DNA of 33,578 bases from Cytophagales bacterium (GTDB lineage Bacteria; Bacteroidota; Bacteroidia; Cytophagales; VRUD01): positions 1 through 33,578 of the forward strand of contig VRUD01000048.1 in the NCBI GenBank assembly GCA_019456305.1, written 5' to 3'. A program made the translations under genes and the position numbers. Shown one piece after another: positions 1 to 8,093 of this stretch (positions are counted from its first letter, which is position 1; each line of letters starts with the position of its first letter). The notes under the pieces are model-generated. The model did not search any database. It saw nothing but the letters and a program-made list of their open reading frames with translations, and was not told the DNA's origin.

Positions 1-74
1 TGTGCCAAACAGGGAGAAGTACCTATTTTAAGACATATTTACAGGATTTTCTATTTTCCTGTAATAATGTCATA
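1..74. other. Short gene-free left edge with a weak hairpin
   Basis: Downstream of accC there is a 6-bp inverted repeat, ACAGGA and TCCTGT, at about 41-62 with a 10-nt loop. No T-run follows it on the accC strand, so I do not call it a terminator. I see no coding potential here. Confidence 0.3.
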
Positions 75-1412
75 CTATTTAAAATCAAAATTATCAACAA
101 AGGAAGTATCGTATTTGCCTGATTGAAATTGTTTATTATCCATCAGTTTGATATGAAATGGGATTGTAGTTTTCACGCCTTCAATCACAAACTCCTCCAA
201 TGCCCTTTTCATTCTCACAATTGCTTCCTGACGGGACGGGGCACTCACGATGAGCTTGGCGATCAATGAATCATAGTTTGGTGGTATGGTATAACCGGTA
301 TAGATGTGCGTATCTATGCGCACACCATGTCCCCCGGGTTTATGACAGTCGGTGATAGTGCCGGGCGAAGGTATGAAATCATTAGCCGGGTCTTCGGCAT
401 TTATCCTGCACTCTATTGAATGAAGTTTAGGAAAATAATTTCTTCCTGATATTTTCACGCCCGCAGCAATCTTTATTTGTTCTTTGATCAGGTCAAAATC
501 GGTTACTTCTTCTGTAATAGGATGTTCAACCTGGATACGGGTATTCATTTCCATGAAATAGAAATCACCATGTTTATCCACAAGAAATTCAACAGTACCC
601 ACGCCTTCGTAACTAATTGCTTTTGCACCTTTAATTGCAGTTTCACCCATTTTTTTCCTCAATTTTTCGTTAACAACAGGTGAAGGTGTTTCTTCTACAA
701 GTTTCTGGTGTCTTCGCTGAATTGTACAATCCCTCTCAGAAAGATGGCAGACATTCCCGTATTTATCACCTGCAATTTGTATCTCTATGTGTCTCGGGTC
801 TTCAATAAATTTTTCAAGATATAACCAGTCATTTCCAAAACACGCATTTGCCTCTTGTTTAGCATCATTCCACGATTTCTCAAATTCATCTTTGTTACGT
901 ACGAGCCTCATACCTTTGCCGCCACCACCAGCAGTTGCTTTTAACATCACCGGGTATTTAATTTTTTTAGCCAGCTTTATTCCTTCTTTTATTGATTGAA
1001 GCAGGCTATTGGAACCCGGTATGATTGGTACGCCTGCTTTTTTCATAGTTGCTTTAGCAGCAGCTTTATCACCCATAGCATTGATCATTTGAGGCGAACA
1101 CCCAATAAATTTTATCCTGTATTCTTCACAAACCTTAGAAAACTCTGCATTTTCAGCCAGGAACCCATAACCAGGATGAATAGCATCTGCATTGGTGATC
1201 TCAGTAGTAGCAATGATATTTTGAATATTCAGGTAAGAAAGATTGCTCGGTGCAGGCCCTATACATACAGCCTCATCTGCAAACCTAACGTGGAGGCTAT
1301 CTCTGTCAGCGTCTGAATATACTGCCACAGTTTTTATCCCCATTTCTTTGCAAGTACGTATGATGCGTAATGCAATTTCTCCGCGGTTTGCGATTAGGAT
1401 TTTTTTAAACAT
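75..1412 (-). CDS. accC: Biotin carboxylase subunit of acetyl-CoA carboxylase
   Basis: AccC carboxylates the biotin carried on BCCP using ATP and bicarbonate, the first half of the acetyl-CoA carboxylase reaction that makes malonyl-CoA in the cytoplasm. At 445 residues it has the normal family length. Visible motifs: the N-terminal [16 protein letters not shown]; the glycine-rich ATP-grasp loop [14 protein letters not shown] at about residues 158-171; [16 protein letters not shown]; and the active-site segment [15 protein letters not shown]. The gene begins 7 bp after the accB stop, so the two are almost certainly co-transcribed as accBC. No carboxyltransferase subunits are in the window. Nothing looks odd in the protein. 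The identification is very secure. Confidence 0.97.
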   Translation of the reverse strand: MFKKILIANRGEIALRIIRTCKEMGIKTVAVYSDADRDSLHVRFADEAVCIGPAPSNLSYLNIQNIIATTEITNADAIHPGYGFLAENAEFSKVCEEYRIKFIGCSPQMINAMGDKAAAKATMKKAGVPIIPGSNSLLQSIKEGIKLAKKIKYPVMLKATAGGGGKGMRLVRNKDEFEKSWNDAKQEANACFGNDWLYLEKFIEDPRHIEIQIAGDKYGNVCHLSERDCTIQRRHQKLVEETPSPVVNEKLRKKMGETAIKGAKAISYEGVGTVEFLVDKHGDFYFMEMNTRIQVEHPITEEVTDFDLIKEQIKIAAGVKISGRNYFPKLHSIECRINAEDPANDFIPSPGTITDCHKPGGHGVRIDTHIYTGYTIPPNYDSLIAKLIVSAPSRQEAIVRMKRALEEFVIEGVKTTIPFHIKLMDNKQFQSGKYDTSFVDNFDFK

Positions 1413-1419
1413 TATTTAC

Positions 1420-2016
1420 TCAAGAAGGATCTATTACAAACAGCGGCTGATCATATTCTACAGGGTTTGCATCTTCAACCAAGACCTCTACAATTTTACC
1501 GGCAATATCAGATTCTATTTCATTAAACAATTTCATGGCTTCTATGACACACAACGTTTGTCCTTTTTTTACAACATCTCCCACATTTACAAAAGGAGGA
1601 GATTCGGGATTAGCTGATACATAGAAAGTACCAATCATGGGTGATTTAGTAGTATGGAATTTGTCCTTTGGACCCGGGATTGCAGGCGTTTCTTCTGTCC
1701 CGCCTGTCTCCCCGGGTAACTCGCGGGGGAGTACTCGGGACTGTTTTGCTTCTGCAGACTCTAACATATCTGTCTCGCTATCCGCCCCTTCTGTTGGTTC
1801 TGTTGATATTTTTTTTTTCTGAGCAGAAGTCTTATCAACATATTGAGCTTGTTGATTAGAATACTTTTTGATTGATATTTTAAATTGTTCAGTCTCTATG
1901 TTTACTTCGTCCAGTTCTAATTTTACTATATAGTCCAGAAGATCCCGTATTTCTTTTGGTTTCATTACCTGAGAATTAATTGAACGCTTTTTGTTTTTGT
2001 CTTTTATATTAGTCAT
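1420..2016 (-). CDS. accB: Biotin carboxyl carrier protein (BCCP), long linker
   Basis: BCCP carries biotin between the biotin carboxylase and carboxyltransferase of acetyl-CoA carboxylase. The biotinyl domain is at about residues 123-198, with the biotinylation motif EAMKLFNEIE (Lys162) and the flanking PESPPFVNVGDVVKKGQ. The N-terminal KEIRDLLDYIVKLELDEVNIE segment is typical of AccB. The protein is longer than the usual 150-165 residues for two reasons. The Met at residue 18 (start at 1965) is a likely alternative start, because homologues usually begin near MxxKEI. In addition, the linker contains a stretch at residues 93-117 (SRVLPRELPGETGG and onward) whose DNA matches the palindromic repeat seen elsewhere in the window. 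It lies immediately upstream of accC. Identity is certain; the start is not. Confidence 0.95.
   Translation of the reverse strand: MTNIKDKNKKRSINSQVMKPKEIRDLLDYIVKLELDEVNIETEQFKISIKKYSNQQAQYVDKTSAQKKKISTEPTEGADSETDMLESAEAKQSRVLPRELPGETGGTEETPAIPGPKDKFHTTKSPMIGTFYVSANPESPPFVNVGDVVKKGQTLCVIEAMKLFNEIESDIAGKIVEVLVEDANPVEYDQPLFVIDPS
1724..1745. repeat. Degenerate GAGTACTCGGGA palindrome copy inside accB
   Basis: The plus-strand sequence GAGTACTCGGGACT at 1729-1742 is one arm of the perfect palindrome found at 2879-2898 and 12105-12124. A GC-rich neighbour, CCCGGGTAACTCGCGGGGGA, lies directly before it. It is read in frame as Ser-Arg-Val-Leu in the BCCP linker. Confidence 0.6.
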
Positions 2017-2293
2017 TCTTAAATCGTAAATTATGGCTATGTTCTAAATAATACATGATTCAATGGTATATTGTTTCTGGTTTCTGGTTTCTGGTTTCTG
2101 GTTTCTCGTATTTAGGAAGTTCCGTCAATGTCATTTTGTGAATGGTAATACTGACTTATCCTGCCCTTTCCCATATTTCAAGTTTCTTATAACTCATAAT
2201 CTTTTAATTTTAACCAGTGACCAGTGACCAGAAACCAGCAACAGGTATTATAATTAACCCATATTTCATATCTTTTTTAGAACAGAGCGTAAG
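2017..2293. repeat. efp-accB gap with CTGGTTT tandem and inverted CCAGTGA repeats
   Basis: About five copies of the 7-bp unit GTTTCTG lie at 2073-2107. An opposing block of CCAGTGACCAGTGACCAG and AAACCAG lies at 2214-2239. The two blocks are roughly complementary, so a transcript running from efp to accB could form a long stem with a loop of about 100 nt. I see no gene and no T-run terminator in this 277-bp gap, which is wide for adjacent genes of one operon. Confidence 0.6.
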
Positions 2294-2857
2294 TTATTTA
2301 ACCCGTTCCACATACGCACCATCTCTTGTATCAACCTTTATCATCTCTCCTTCTTTAATAAAAAGCGGCACCTTAATATTTGCTCCTGTCTCTAAGGTTG
2401 CAGGCTTTAAAGCATTAGTGGCTGTGTCACCTTTAACACCAGGTTCGGTATAGGTTACCTTTAATTCAACAAAAGAAGGCAACTCGCAGGTTAATGGAGT
2501 CTCTGTTTCAGCATGATATATAATCTGAACTTCCTGGCCTTCTTTTAGTAGCTTTGGAGCAGGCAGCGCTTTCTCATCAATGGTAAATTGTTCAAAATTA
2601 TTGCTATCCATAAAGTGAAAGCCGCTGCTGTCTTTATACAGAAACTGATGCGGTCTCTTTTCAATCCTGGCAGTAGTAATTTTCACTCCGGCATTAAAAG
2701 TGTTATCAATCACCCTCCCGGATTTAATGTTTTTTAGTTTAGTTCTCACAAATGCCCCGCCCTTTCCCGGTTTTACATGTTGGAATTCTACAATAATATA
2801 TAGGTCATTGTTGAATTCTATACAAAGTCCGTTTTTAAAATCAGTGGTGGTGGCCAT
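2294..2857 (-). CDS. efp: Elongation factor P
   Basis: EF-P binds between the P and E sites of the ribosome and relieves stalling at polyproline stretches. The 187-residue length is normal. The N-terminal KOW-like domain carries the tip loop [15 protein letters not shown], whose Lys is the position modified in other bacteria. The C-terminal OB domains end in [18 protein letters not shown], the usual EF-P ending with its Y.ERV motif. No EpmA/EpmB-like or deoxyhypusine-type modification enzyme is encoded in the window. It lies between fabH and accB on the same strand, with repeat-filled gaps of 152 bp and 277 bp. Confidence 0.96.
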   Translation of the reverse strand: MATTTDFKNGLCIEFNNDLYIIVEFQHVKPGKGGAFVRTKLKNIKSGRVIDNTFNAGVKITTARIEKRPHQFLYKDSSGFHFMDSNNFEQFTIDEKALPAPKLLKEGQEVQIIYHAETETPLTCELPSFVELKVTYTEPGVKGDTATNALKPATLETGANIKVPLFIKEGEMIKVDTRDGAYVERVK

Positions 2858-2878
2858 ATTTTAATGTATCAAAATTTC

Positions 2879-2898
2879 AATCCCGAGTACTCGGGATT
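2879..2898. repeat. Perfect 20-bp palindrome AATCCCGAGTACTCGGGATT
   Basis: The sequence equals its own reverse complement over 20 bp. An identical copy is at 12105-12124, and degenerate copies lie inside accB (1729-1742) and ksgA (9274-9290). It sits just upstream of the efp start, in the fabH-efp gap. The same gap ends with GGCAGGCAGGCG at 2996-3007, a fragment of another palindromic repeat type. Confidence 0.8.
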
Positions 2899-3009
2899 AG
2901 CATTATAATCGACAGCAAAGGTACGTATTTTTCAATTATTTATTTAAAACAAATAACATATAACTCCATATTGAAGAAAACGGATTATAAATCCCGGCAG
3001 GCAGGCGTT

Positions 3010-4005
3010 CTACGTATCATATCCCCACTTAGCATATATCGCCCCCCAGGTAAATCCACCGCCAAATGCAGAAATGATAATGTTATCTCCTTTGTGCAAT
3101 TTTGATTCCCATTCCCACAGGCACAGGGGGATAGTAGCGTTGGTGGTGTTTCCGTATTTTTGGATATTGATCATTACTTTATCCGGGCCTAAACCCATTC
3201 TATCTGCAGCAGCGTCTATGATCCTTTTATTAGCCTGATGTGGTACCAGAAAGGCAATATCATCAGCGCTCAGATCATTCTTTTTCATAATTTCATCACA
3301 TACATCTGCCATTCGCTTAACGGCAAATTTAAATACAGCCCTTCCATCCTGGTAAACAAAATGTTCACGTGCATCTACTGTTTCATGGCTTGAAGGTCTG
3401 CGGCTACCTCCGGATTTCTGATGCAGGCTGGGCACTCCAGCGCCATCACTTTTTAATATAAAATCGTAAATGCCAAAACCATCAGAATCCGGTTCAAGCA
3501 GCACAGCACCGGCTGCGTCACCAAAAAGGATACAGGTAGTTCTGTCCTGATAGTTTGTAATTGAAGACATTTTATCTGCACCTACCACTATTATTTTTTT
3601 ATACCTGCCTGTTTCAATAAACTGGGTAGCGGTGCTGAGCGCATTGATGAACCCCGAACATGCAGCCTGTACGTCAAATCCGCCTGCATTCTTAGCACCT
3701 ACCTGGTCACAAATAATATTTGCCGTAGCAGGGAAAACCATATCAGGAGTGGTAGTTGCACAGATAAGAAAGTCTATATCCTCAGGCTTGGTATTTGTCT
3801 TTTCAAACAAGCCGGTAACTGCTTTATTTGCCATTACAGATGTGCCCATATTTTCCCCTTTCAGTATCCTCCTTTCCTTAACGCCAGTTCTGGATACAAT
3901 CCATTCATCACTGGTATCTACAATGGTTTCCATCTCCTGATTGTTCAAAATATAGTCAGGTACCCAGGCATTGACACCTGTGATTGAGGCTCTTATTTTA
4001 TTCAT
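3010..4005 (-). CDS. fabH: 3-oxoacyl-ACP synthase III (KAS III)
   Basis: FabH condenses acetyl-CoA with malonyl-ACP to start type II fatty-acid synthesis. The 331-residue length is typical. The Cys-His-Asn triad is visible: Cys116 in QAACSGF, His256 in PHQANKRI and Asn286 in KYGNTTNAT. The family segments [23 protein letters not shown] and the C-terminal [17 protein letters not shown] are intact. The ATG at 4005 directly abuts an 11-bp tandem array (first unit at 4006-4012), so the whole 5' leader on the coding strand is repeat DNA with no Shine-Dalgarno sequence. plsX, normally adjacent, lies 850 bp upstream because of the repeat island. Function is secure. Confidence 0.97.
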   Translation of the reverse strand: MNKIRASITGVNAWVPDYILNNQEMETIVDTSDEWIVSRTGVKERRILKGENMGTSVMANKAVTGLFEKTNTKPEDIDFLICATTTPDMVFPATANIICDQVGAKNAGGFDVQAACSGFINALSTATQFIETGRYKKIIVVGADKMSSITNYQDRTTCILFGDAAGAVLLEPDSDGFGIYDFILKSDGAGVPSLHQKSGGSRRPSSHETVDAREHFVYQDGRAVFKFAVKRMADVCDEIMKKNDLSADDIAFLVPHQANKRIIDAAADRMGLGPDKVMINIQKYGNTTNATIPLCLWEWESKLHKGDNIIISAFGGGFTWGAIYAKWGYDT

Positions 4006-4121
4006 GCAATTCTGTTGTAATTCAGTAGTAATTCGGTAGTAATTCTGTTGTAATTCAGTAGTAATTCGGTTGTAATTCAGTAGTAATTCGGTTGTAATTC
4101 AATTCAGTTGTAATTCAGTCG
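4006..4121 (-). repeat. 11-bp tandem array L (core GAATTAC), about 10 units
   Basis: On the plus strand GTAATTC recurs at 4017, 4028, 4039, 4050, 4061, 4072, 4083 and 4094, exactly 11 bp apart. A degenerate first unit is at 4006, and a last one at 4110 follows a 5-bp AATTC duplication. On the minus strand the units read GAATTACTACT, GAATTACAACA or GAATTACTACC. The array runs right up to the fabH start codon. Its core and period match the array at 4678-4849, in opposite orientation. Confidence 0.9.
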
Positions 4122-4170
4122 TTTTTATGGTTTGATAAATTTTTTATTGAGGTAATATAATTGTTTTATT

Positions 4171-4278
4171 TTATACCGATATCTTTAATTTCGGACATAA
4201 ACTCATTATAACAATATTCCAGATCTTTTCACCAAGATCCATTGAAGACTGATATACTCTTAATTCTTCTAGTTCCAT
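4171..4278 (-). pseudogene. Remnant of a four-helix-bundle (23S rRNA IVS-type) protein gene
   Basis: Reading from the ATG at 4278, the start MELEELRVYQSSMDLGEKIW resembles the N-terminus of the small four helix bundle / S23 intervening-sequence family, which often begins with an ELxVWQxxxxL pattern. The frame then diverges and stops after 35 residues, whereas the family is usually about 115-130. In the +1 frame the next codons read YNEFMSEIKDIGIK before a stop, so an internal deletion plus frameshift is plausible. The frame is open upstream to 4455, but that part only translates REP-like repeats. The family link rests on about 20 residues, so confidence is modest. Confidence 0.4.
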
Positions 4279-4340
4279 AGTTTTTATTTTTAAAACAAAA
4301 GGCTCTATTCTAAAAACTGGTTGGTAGTTTAAATACAATC

Positions 4341-4560
4341 CAAGTCCCGTAGGGACGACCTGTTTGTAGTATTGAACATTAAATAAAAATAATAAGCTCC
4401 GTAGGAGCGTCCTGTTATTCAATCCATTCAAAAAGATATTTTTCGTCATATTCAATCTGAAATTGCTATTGTAGTTAGAATAATTCTTTTACAGGACGCA
4501 CCTACAGCGCTTATTTTTTTTGTGATCTTTCTTTCTACAAACAGGTCGCACCTACGGTGC
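4341..4560. repeat. Nested inverted REP-like hairpins
   Basis: There are four related short hairpin elements. Two are in one orientation: GTCCCGTAGGGACGACCTGT (4344-4363, followed by TTGTAG) and CTCCGTAGGAGCGTCCTGT (about 4397-4415). Two are in the opposite orientation: ACAGGACGCACCTACAGCGC (about 4492-4511) and ACAAACAGGTCGCACCTACG (4536-4555, then GTGC). The outer and inner pairs are complementary, giving a nested symmetric arrangement around about 4455. Each also holds its own mini-stem, such as GTCCCGTAGGGAC. This is the style of bacterial REP/BIME elements mobilised by RAYT (TnpA-REP) transposases. No such transposase is in the window. Confidence 0.75.
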
Positions 4561-4677
4561 TCAATGTTTTTTTTATGACTTTTCTTTACTTGTCATTTGT
4601 GAAAGTGCTTTATTTAGTACAAAAATAATAAAAATTTATCTATCAACTAAATTTTAGAATAGAGCCAAACAAAATTA

Positions 4678-4849
4678 GAATTACCACTGAATTACCATTG
4701 AATTACCATTGAATTACCATTGAATTACCATTGAATTACTATTGAATTACCATTGAATTACCATTGAATTACTATTGAATTACTATTGAATTACCATTGA
4801 ATTACTATTGAATTACTATTGAATTACTATTGAATTACTATTGAATTAC
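4678..4849 (+). repeat. 11-bp tandem array R (core GAATTAC), 16 units
   Basis: GAATTAC recurs in strict 11-bp register from 4678 to 4843, 16 units, with unit variants GAATTACCATT and GAATTACTATT. The array ends 6 bp before the last codon triplet (stop) of plsX at 4856. It shares core and period with array L, in inverted orientation, so the pair brackets the plsX-fabH island. Confidence 0.92.
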
Positions 4850-4855
4850 CAGAAA

Positions 4856-5827
4856 CTAAAGCCGTCTTTTCCTAAAACTCAATGGCGATCCTTTAAAGGC
4901 ACGCCTTATTTTTTTATTAATATTAGAATCGATCATTTTTTTTGCAAGCAGGATCATATTTTTGGTTGCCAGGGGGCTCGAAATACCATGGCCGATCACA
5001 ACGTCACCTTTTACCCCCAATATCGGGCTGCCGCCAACAAGTTCATAATTGAACCTCTCAAAAAATGGATCTAATAGATCCCGATTTTTCAAAATTTGGT
5101 GAATAGATTCTGCCATTTTTAATATTACATTGCCCGTAAACCCATCACAAACGATCACGTCAGCTTTATTATTAAACATATCCCTGCCTTCAATGTTACC
5201 TACAAAGTTAATGTTTTTATTGATCTTAATCAATTGGTAAGCAGCCTGTGTTAATAAGGTGCCTTTTTGTTCTTCTTCGCCAAGATTCAGAAGCCCCACT
5301 TTCGGATTATCAATATTAAACATACAATTAGCATAGATTGAGCCCAATTCTGCAAATTGCTGTAAAACATCGGGTTTACAATCAGCATTAGCCCCCACAT
5401 CAATGACCACCCCCCATTTACCTTGTTCTTTTGGCATAAAACTGGCAAGAGCCGGCCTTATTATTCCTTCAACGGATTTAACGCTAAACATAGCTCCAAT
5501 ATGCATAGCCCCTGTATTGCCCAATCCACAAAAGGCATCCACTTTTTTAGATTTTAGTAGCCTGAAACCAACAGAGATACTGGAATCAAACTTTTGCGAC
5601 AATGCCTTGGTAGGGGAATCTTCCATTTCAATAACTTCACTTGCATGAATTATCGTGATCTTAGAAAGATTTATCCCAAGGTCGTCAGAAACAGATTCTA
5701 TGACTGATTCGTTGCCAACCAATACGATTTCAACTCCGGAAGGTAATTCAGTTTTAGCCATCAATGCACCTTCTATCACTGATTTAGGTGCATAGTCACC
5801 TCCCATTGCGTCTACAGCAATTTTCAT
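4856..5827 (-). CDS. plsX: Phosphate acyltransferase PlsX
   Basis: PlsX converts acyl-ACP and phosphate to acyl-phosphate for phospholipid synthesis (used by PlsY). The start was set at the ATG at 5827, giving [21 protein letters not shown], the family's normal N-terminus. The frame remains open upstream, but the extra residues ([15 protein letters not shown]) only translate a GCGCATAGC repeat. Other family landmarks are [44 protein letters not shown] and [14 protein letters not shown]. The length is 323 residues. rpmF lies upstream across a 195-bp repeat-filled gap, and fabH downstream across the 850-bp island. Identification is secure. Confidence 0.96.
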   Translation of the reverse strand: MKIAVDAMGGDYAPKSVIEGALMAKTELPSGVEIVLVGNESVIESVSDDLGINLSKITIIHASEVIEMEDSPTKALSQKFDSSISVGFRLLKSKKVDAFCGLGNTGAMHIGAMFSVKSVEGIIRPALASFMPKEQGKWGVVIDVGANADCKPDVLQQFAELGSIYANCMFNIDNPKVGLLNLGEEEQKGTLLTQAAYQLIKINKNINFVGNIEGRDMFNNKADVIVCDGFTGNVILKMAESIHQILKNRDLLDPFFERFNYELVGGSPILGVKGDVVIGHGISSPLATKNMILLAKKMIDSNINKKIRRAFKGSPLSFRKRRL

Positions 5828-5837
5828 TTTGTAGCAA

Positions 5838-6020
5838 AGCGCATAGCACATAGCGCATGGCGCATAGCGCATAGCGTTGAGTATTCTGCTATATACACTT
5901 ATAAAGTTTTTTGAAATTAGTTATTAAGTGCATAGCGCGTAGCGCATAGCGATCCTTCGCTCTATGCGCTCTGTTTTTTACGCCATGCGCCATGCGCTAT
6001 GCTCTATGCACTTATGCGCT
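5838..6020. repeat. GCGCATAGCGCATGGC-type repeats in the rpmF-plsX gap
   Basis: Units of AGCGCATAGC and GCGCATGGC lie at 5838-5877 and again at 5929-6020. The second block includes inverted copies (CGCCATGCGCCATGCGCTAT) and can fold into stems such as AGCGCATAGCG...CGCTCTATGCGCT. Related blocks occur at 10702-10770 and 32222-32269. The repeat abuts the plsX start codon. Confidence 0.85.
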
Positions 6021-6022
6021 TT

Positions 6023-6208
6023 TTAAACCGCAATCTCTTTTTCAATAGCCAATTTACCTCTATAGTATCCGCATTCAGGGCATACTCTGTGATATAAAAC
6101 AGAGGTTCCACAGTTTGAGCATTCAACAAAAGTACCTATTTTACCTTTGTAGTGCGTTCTTCTCTTGTCTCTTCTGGATTTAGAGGTTTTTCTTTTTGGA
6201 TGAGCCAT
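6023..6208 (-). CDS. rpmF: 50S ribosomal protein L32
   Basis: A 61-residue ribosomal protein with the diagnostic start MAHPKRKTSKSRRDKRRTHYK, followed by a zinc-ribbon core with two CxxC pairs (CSNCGTSVLYHRVCPECGYYRG region). All four zinc ligands are present, so this is the zinc-binding (C+) form. It follows the YceD-family gene and precedes plsX, the conserved rpmF-plsX-fabH arrangement that links ribosome and lipid synthesis in many bacteria. Identity is certain. Confidence 0.97.
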   Translation of the reverse strand: MAHPKRKTSKSRRDKRRTHYKGKIGTFVECSNCGTSVLYHRVCPECGYYRGKLAIEKEIAV

Positions 6209-6277
6209 AATGAATGACGATTTACGATTTTAGATTTACGAATTTATGAATATGATTACAGTTTGGGGTTTTTATTT

Positions 6278-6844
6278 TTAAAACTGATTTTTGATCTTTT
6301 TATCTGTGCCTGCCCCGATTTCTCGGTGGTGGTCTGTGTTTAATTTTTGCAAAACATCCCAACGTGAATCATTTTCAGATTCATTATTTGAACTATAGAT
6401 CAGCAACGTATCGTTCCTGGTGTCCTTGTATTCATCTAAAAACTTTGGATGGATCTTTTTCATGGGGATTGCAATCATAATAAAATCATATATATATTGA
6501 GCAATATTAATACGCTCTGTATCTCTTCTGATAGTGATTATCTCATCTGTTAATTCTTCATTTTTCTCATCATACTTGAGAATTAAATTTTTATTTATAC
6601 TTATAGAATGGTCAAAAAGTTCGAGCGACCTGTCACAGTATAATTCAACCGTACCTTTTATACTGAAATTTAACTCTATTAAGGTTTCTGTTTTTGTAAG
6701 TGATACATCTACAGATAAACCTCCTTTTTCAAGTAGATCTTGTTCAAAATTTTCAAAAAAAGAATTATCAATATCATAATAATAATGATGCTGCTGATTA
6801 CTATGTTGTAATACGTTTATGTTATATTCTTCTATAGTTTTCAT
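6278..6844 (-). CDS. YceD/DUF177 family protein
   Basis: Members of this family sit directly upstream of rpmF in most bacteria and have been implicated in 23S rRNA accumulation. The biochemical role is not settled. The 188 residues include the typical central segment SIKGTVELYCDRSLELFDHSI and the C-terminal PKFLDEYKD and DSRWDVLQKL motifs. In homologues with two cysteines the metal-site pattern is CxRC-like; here only the first Cys of that pair (YCDRS) is seen. The last 20 residues after WDVLQKL are encoded by a copy of the repeat also present at 8412-8453, so the native C-terminus seems to have been extended or replaced. Assignment rests on context plus motifs. Confidence 0.85.
   Translation of the reverse strand: MKTIEEYNINVLQHSNQQHHYYYDIDNSFFENFEQDLLEKGGLSVDVSLTKTETLIELNFSIKGTVELYCDRSLELFDHSISINKNLILKYDEKNEELTDEIITIRRDTERINIAQYIYDFIMIAIPMKKIHPKFLDEYKDTRNDTLLIYSSNNESENDSRWDVLQKLNTDHHREIGAGTDKKIKNQF
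6302..6343. repeat. ATCTGTGCCTGCC...TCTCGGTGGT repeat, copy 1, inside yceD
   Basis: This 42-bp segment is about 90% identical to 8412-8453. Here it encodes the LNTDHHREIGAGTD tail of the YceD-family protein on the minus strand. Confidence 0.75.
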
Positions 6845-6930
6845 TATTCAAAACAAAGCAATTAATAAAGCGTGCAAAGTTATAATATTAATTCTTATAA
6901 TCCAGAATATCTTTCCGTTAATTTAAACAG

Positions 6931-7971
6931 CTACATACTCCTTGCTTTAACAATATCACAAGCCAAAAAGATAGCCTGCCTCATGGATGTTTCGCTGGCT
7001 ATATTTTTCCCTGCAATATCATATCCTGTACCGTGGTCAGGAGAAGTTCTGACTACGGGCAGCCCCGCTGTATAATTTACGCCAAATTCAAAAGCAAGGG
7101 TCTTAAAAGGTATCAGTCCCTGATCGTGATACATTGCCAGTACTGCATCAAATTTTTTATATTGAAGTGAACCAAAGAAACCATCTGCCGAAAAAGGGCC
7201 GAATACCAGCTCGCCTTCTTTTTTCATCGCATCTATTGCCGGTCTAATTACCTTTTCTTCTTCCTCCCCAAATAACCCTTGTTCTCCTGCATGTGGATTA
7301 AGGCCTAATACTGCAATTTTAGGCTTAGCAATCCGGAAATCCTTTTTTAAGGTGTTTTGCAAAACATTTAATTTGAAAATCATCTTCTCTTTAGTAATAG
7401 ATTTTGTTACTTCTATCAACGGGATATGGCCTGTTACTACTCCCACTTTTATGTGTTCTGCAACTAATAACATAAGCGTTTCCTTAGCTTCAAAAACCTT
7501 TGTGAAGTATTCAGTATGGCCAGTAAAGTCATTATTTTTATTAGTTCCCTTGCTACCACCCCCAGATGGATTTGAGGCAGGCTGGACAAGCTTTTTATTG
7601 ATAGGAGCAGTGACAATGGCATCTAATTTACCTTCTTTCAAATCTTTTGTAGCCGACTCCAATACTTTAAATGCACAGTCACCTGCTTCATTGGTAGCTT
7701 TTCCGGGAGTAATCTGGTATTCTTCTTTCCAGCAATTTATGATATTGGCCCTTTTTGGATCTGCATTTTCCAGGCCTGTAATTTGGTTAAAGCTAAAATT
7801 GTCAATCCTTAGTATTTGCCTGTATTGCGAGATGATCTTTATTGAGCCGTAAACAACAGGGGTACAAAAATTCAAGATCCTGTCATCTGACAGGCTTTTT
7901 AAGATAATTTCCGGCCCGACACCGTTGAAATCTCCGATGGTGATGCCGATTAGTGGTTTATCATTAGTCAT
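6931..7971 (-). CDS. pdxA: 4-hydroxythreonine-4-phosphate dehydrogenase
   Basis: PdxA oxidises 4-phosphohydroxy-L-threonine in the DXP-dependent pyridoxal phosphate pathway. Metal-ligand regions are visible: FTGHTEYF (His152), AMYHDQGLIPFKTL and VRTSPDHGTGYDIAGK, with LNPHAGEQGLFGEEE between them. The N-terminal PLIGITIGDFNGVGPEIILK is canonical. Residues about 129-146 (around PASNPSGGGSKGTNK) lengthen the loop before the first metal-binding His by roughly 13 residues compared with the usual short INKKxxQ...GHTEY spacing. This is another suspected small in-frame insertion. The gene is divergent from ksgA across a 507-bp repeat-rich gap. Function is secure. Confidence 0.96.
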   Translation of the reverse strand: MTNDKPLIGITIGDFNGVGPEIILKSLSDDRILNFCTPVVYGSIKIISQYRQILRIDNFSFNQITGLENADPKRANIINCWKEEYQITPGKATNEAGDCAFKVLESATKDLKEGKLDAIVTAPINKKLVQPASNPSGGGSKGTNKNNDFTGHTEYFTKVFEAKETLMLLVAEHIKVGVVTGHIPLIEVTKSITKEKMIFKLNVLQNTLKKDFRIAKPKIAVLGLNPHAGEQGLFGEEEEKVIRPAIDAMKKEGELVFGPFSADGFFGSLQYKKFDAVLAMYHDQGLIPFKTLAFEFGVNYTAGLPVVRTSPDHGTGYDIAGKNIASETSMRQAIFLACDIVKARSM

Positions 7972-8029
7972 TTTTAGTTCATGGTTTTTAGTTATTAGTT
8001 TTAGTTTTTTCAGTTATTAGTTTTAGTTT

Positions 8030-8075
8030 AGGTGTCGGACACCTGCCTTTTATACAGTGAAGGTGTCGGACACCT
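8030..8075. repeat. Two direct copies of the AGGTGTCGGACACCT hairpin
   Basis: Each copy has 7-bp arms, AGGTGTC and GACACCT, around a single G. They start at 8030 and 8061, 31 bp apart (about three helical turns), each followed by GCC and T-rich sequence. A further GACACCTG occurs at 8201. They could be an operator pair or a REP-like repeat. Confidence 0.7.
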
Positions 8076-8093
8076 GCCCTTTATGAGTTGACA

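Larger units (their letters stand above)
4122..4677. other. Interior of the plsX-fabH repeat island
   Basis: This 556-bp AT-rich stretch between the two 11-bp arrays holds the degenerate four-helix-bundle fragment and the nested REP-like hairpins annotated separately. The rest is low-complexity A/T sequence. Two near-complementary segments are also visible: GGCTCTATTCTAAAA at about 4301-4315 and TTTTAGAATAGAGCC at 4652-4666, a perfect 15-bp inverted pair that brackets the REP-like hairpins. I see no intact gene. Confidence 0.6.

Noticed and set aside
41-62. Terminator after accC
   Set aside because: Only a 6-bp stem with a 10-nt loop and no T-run.
2294-2857. EF-P paralogue YeiP instead of EF-P
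   Set aside because: Length, the GKGGAF tip loop and the accBC context fit EF-P; nothing indicates YeiP.
4171-4455. 94-residue open frame between plsX and fabH
   Set aside because: Its first 59 residues are only a translation of REP-like repeats. Just the part from 4278 resembles a real gene, kept as a remnant.
4678-4849. Possible CRISPR array
   Set aside because: Units are 11 bp and directly adjacent with no unique spacers. No cas genes are present.
5929-5995. Hairpin plus TTTTTT on the plus strand as a terminator
   Set aside because: No plus-strand gene ends here. The structure is a by-product of the GCGCATAGC repeat.
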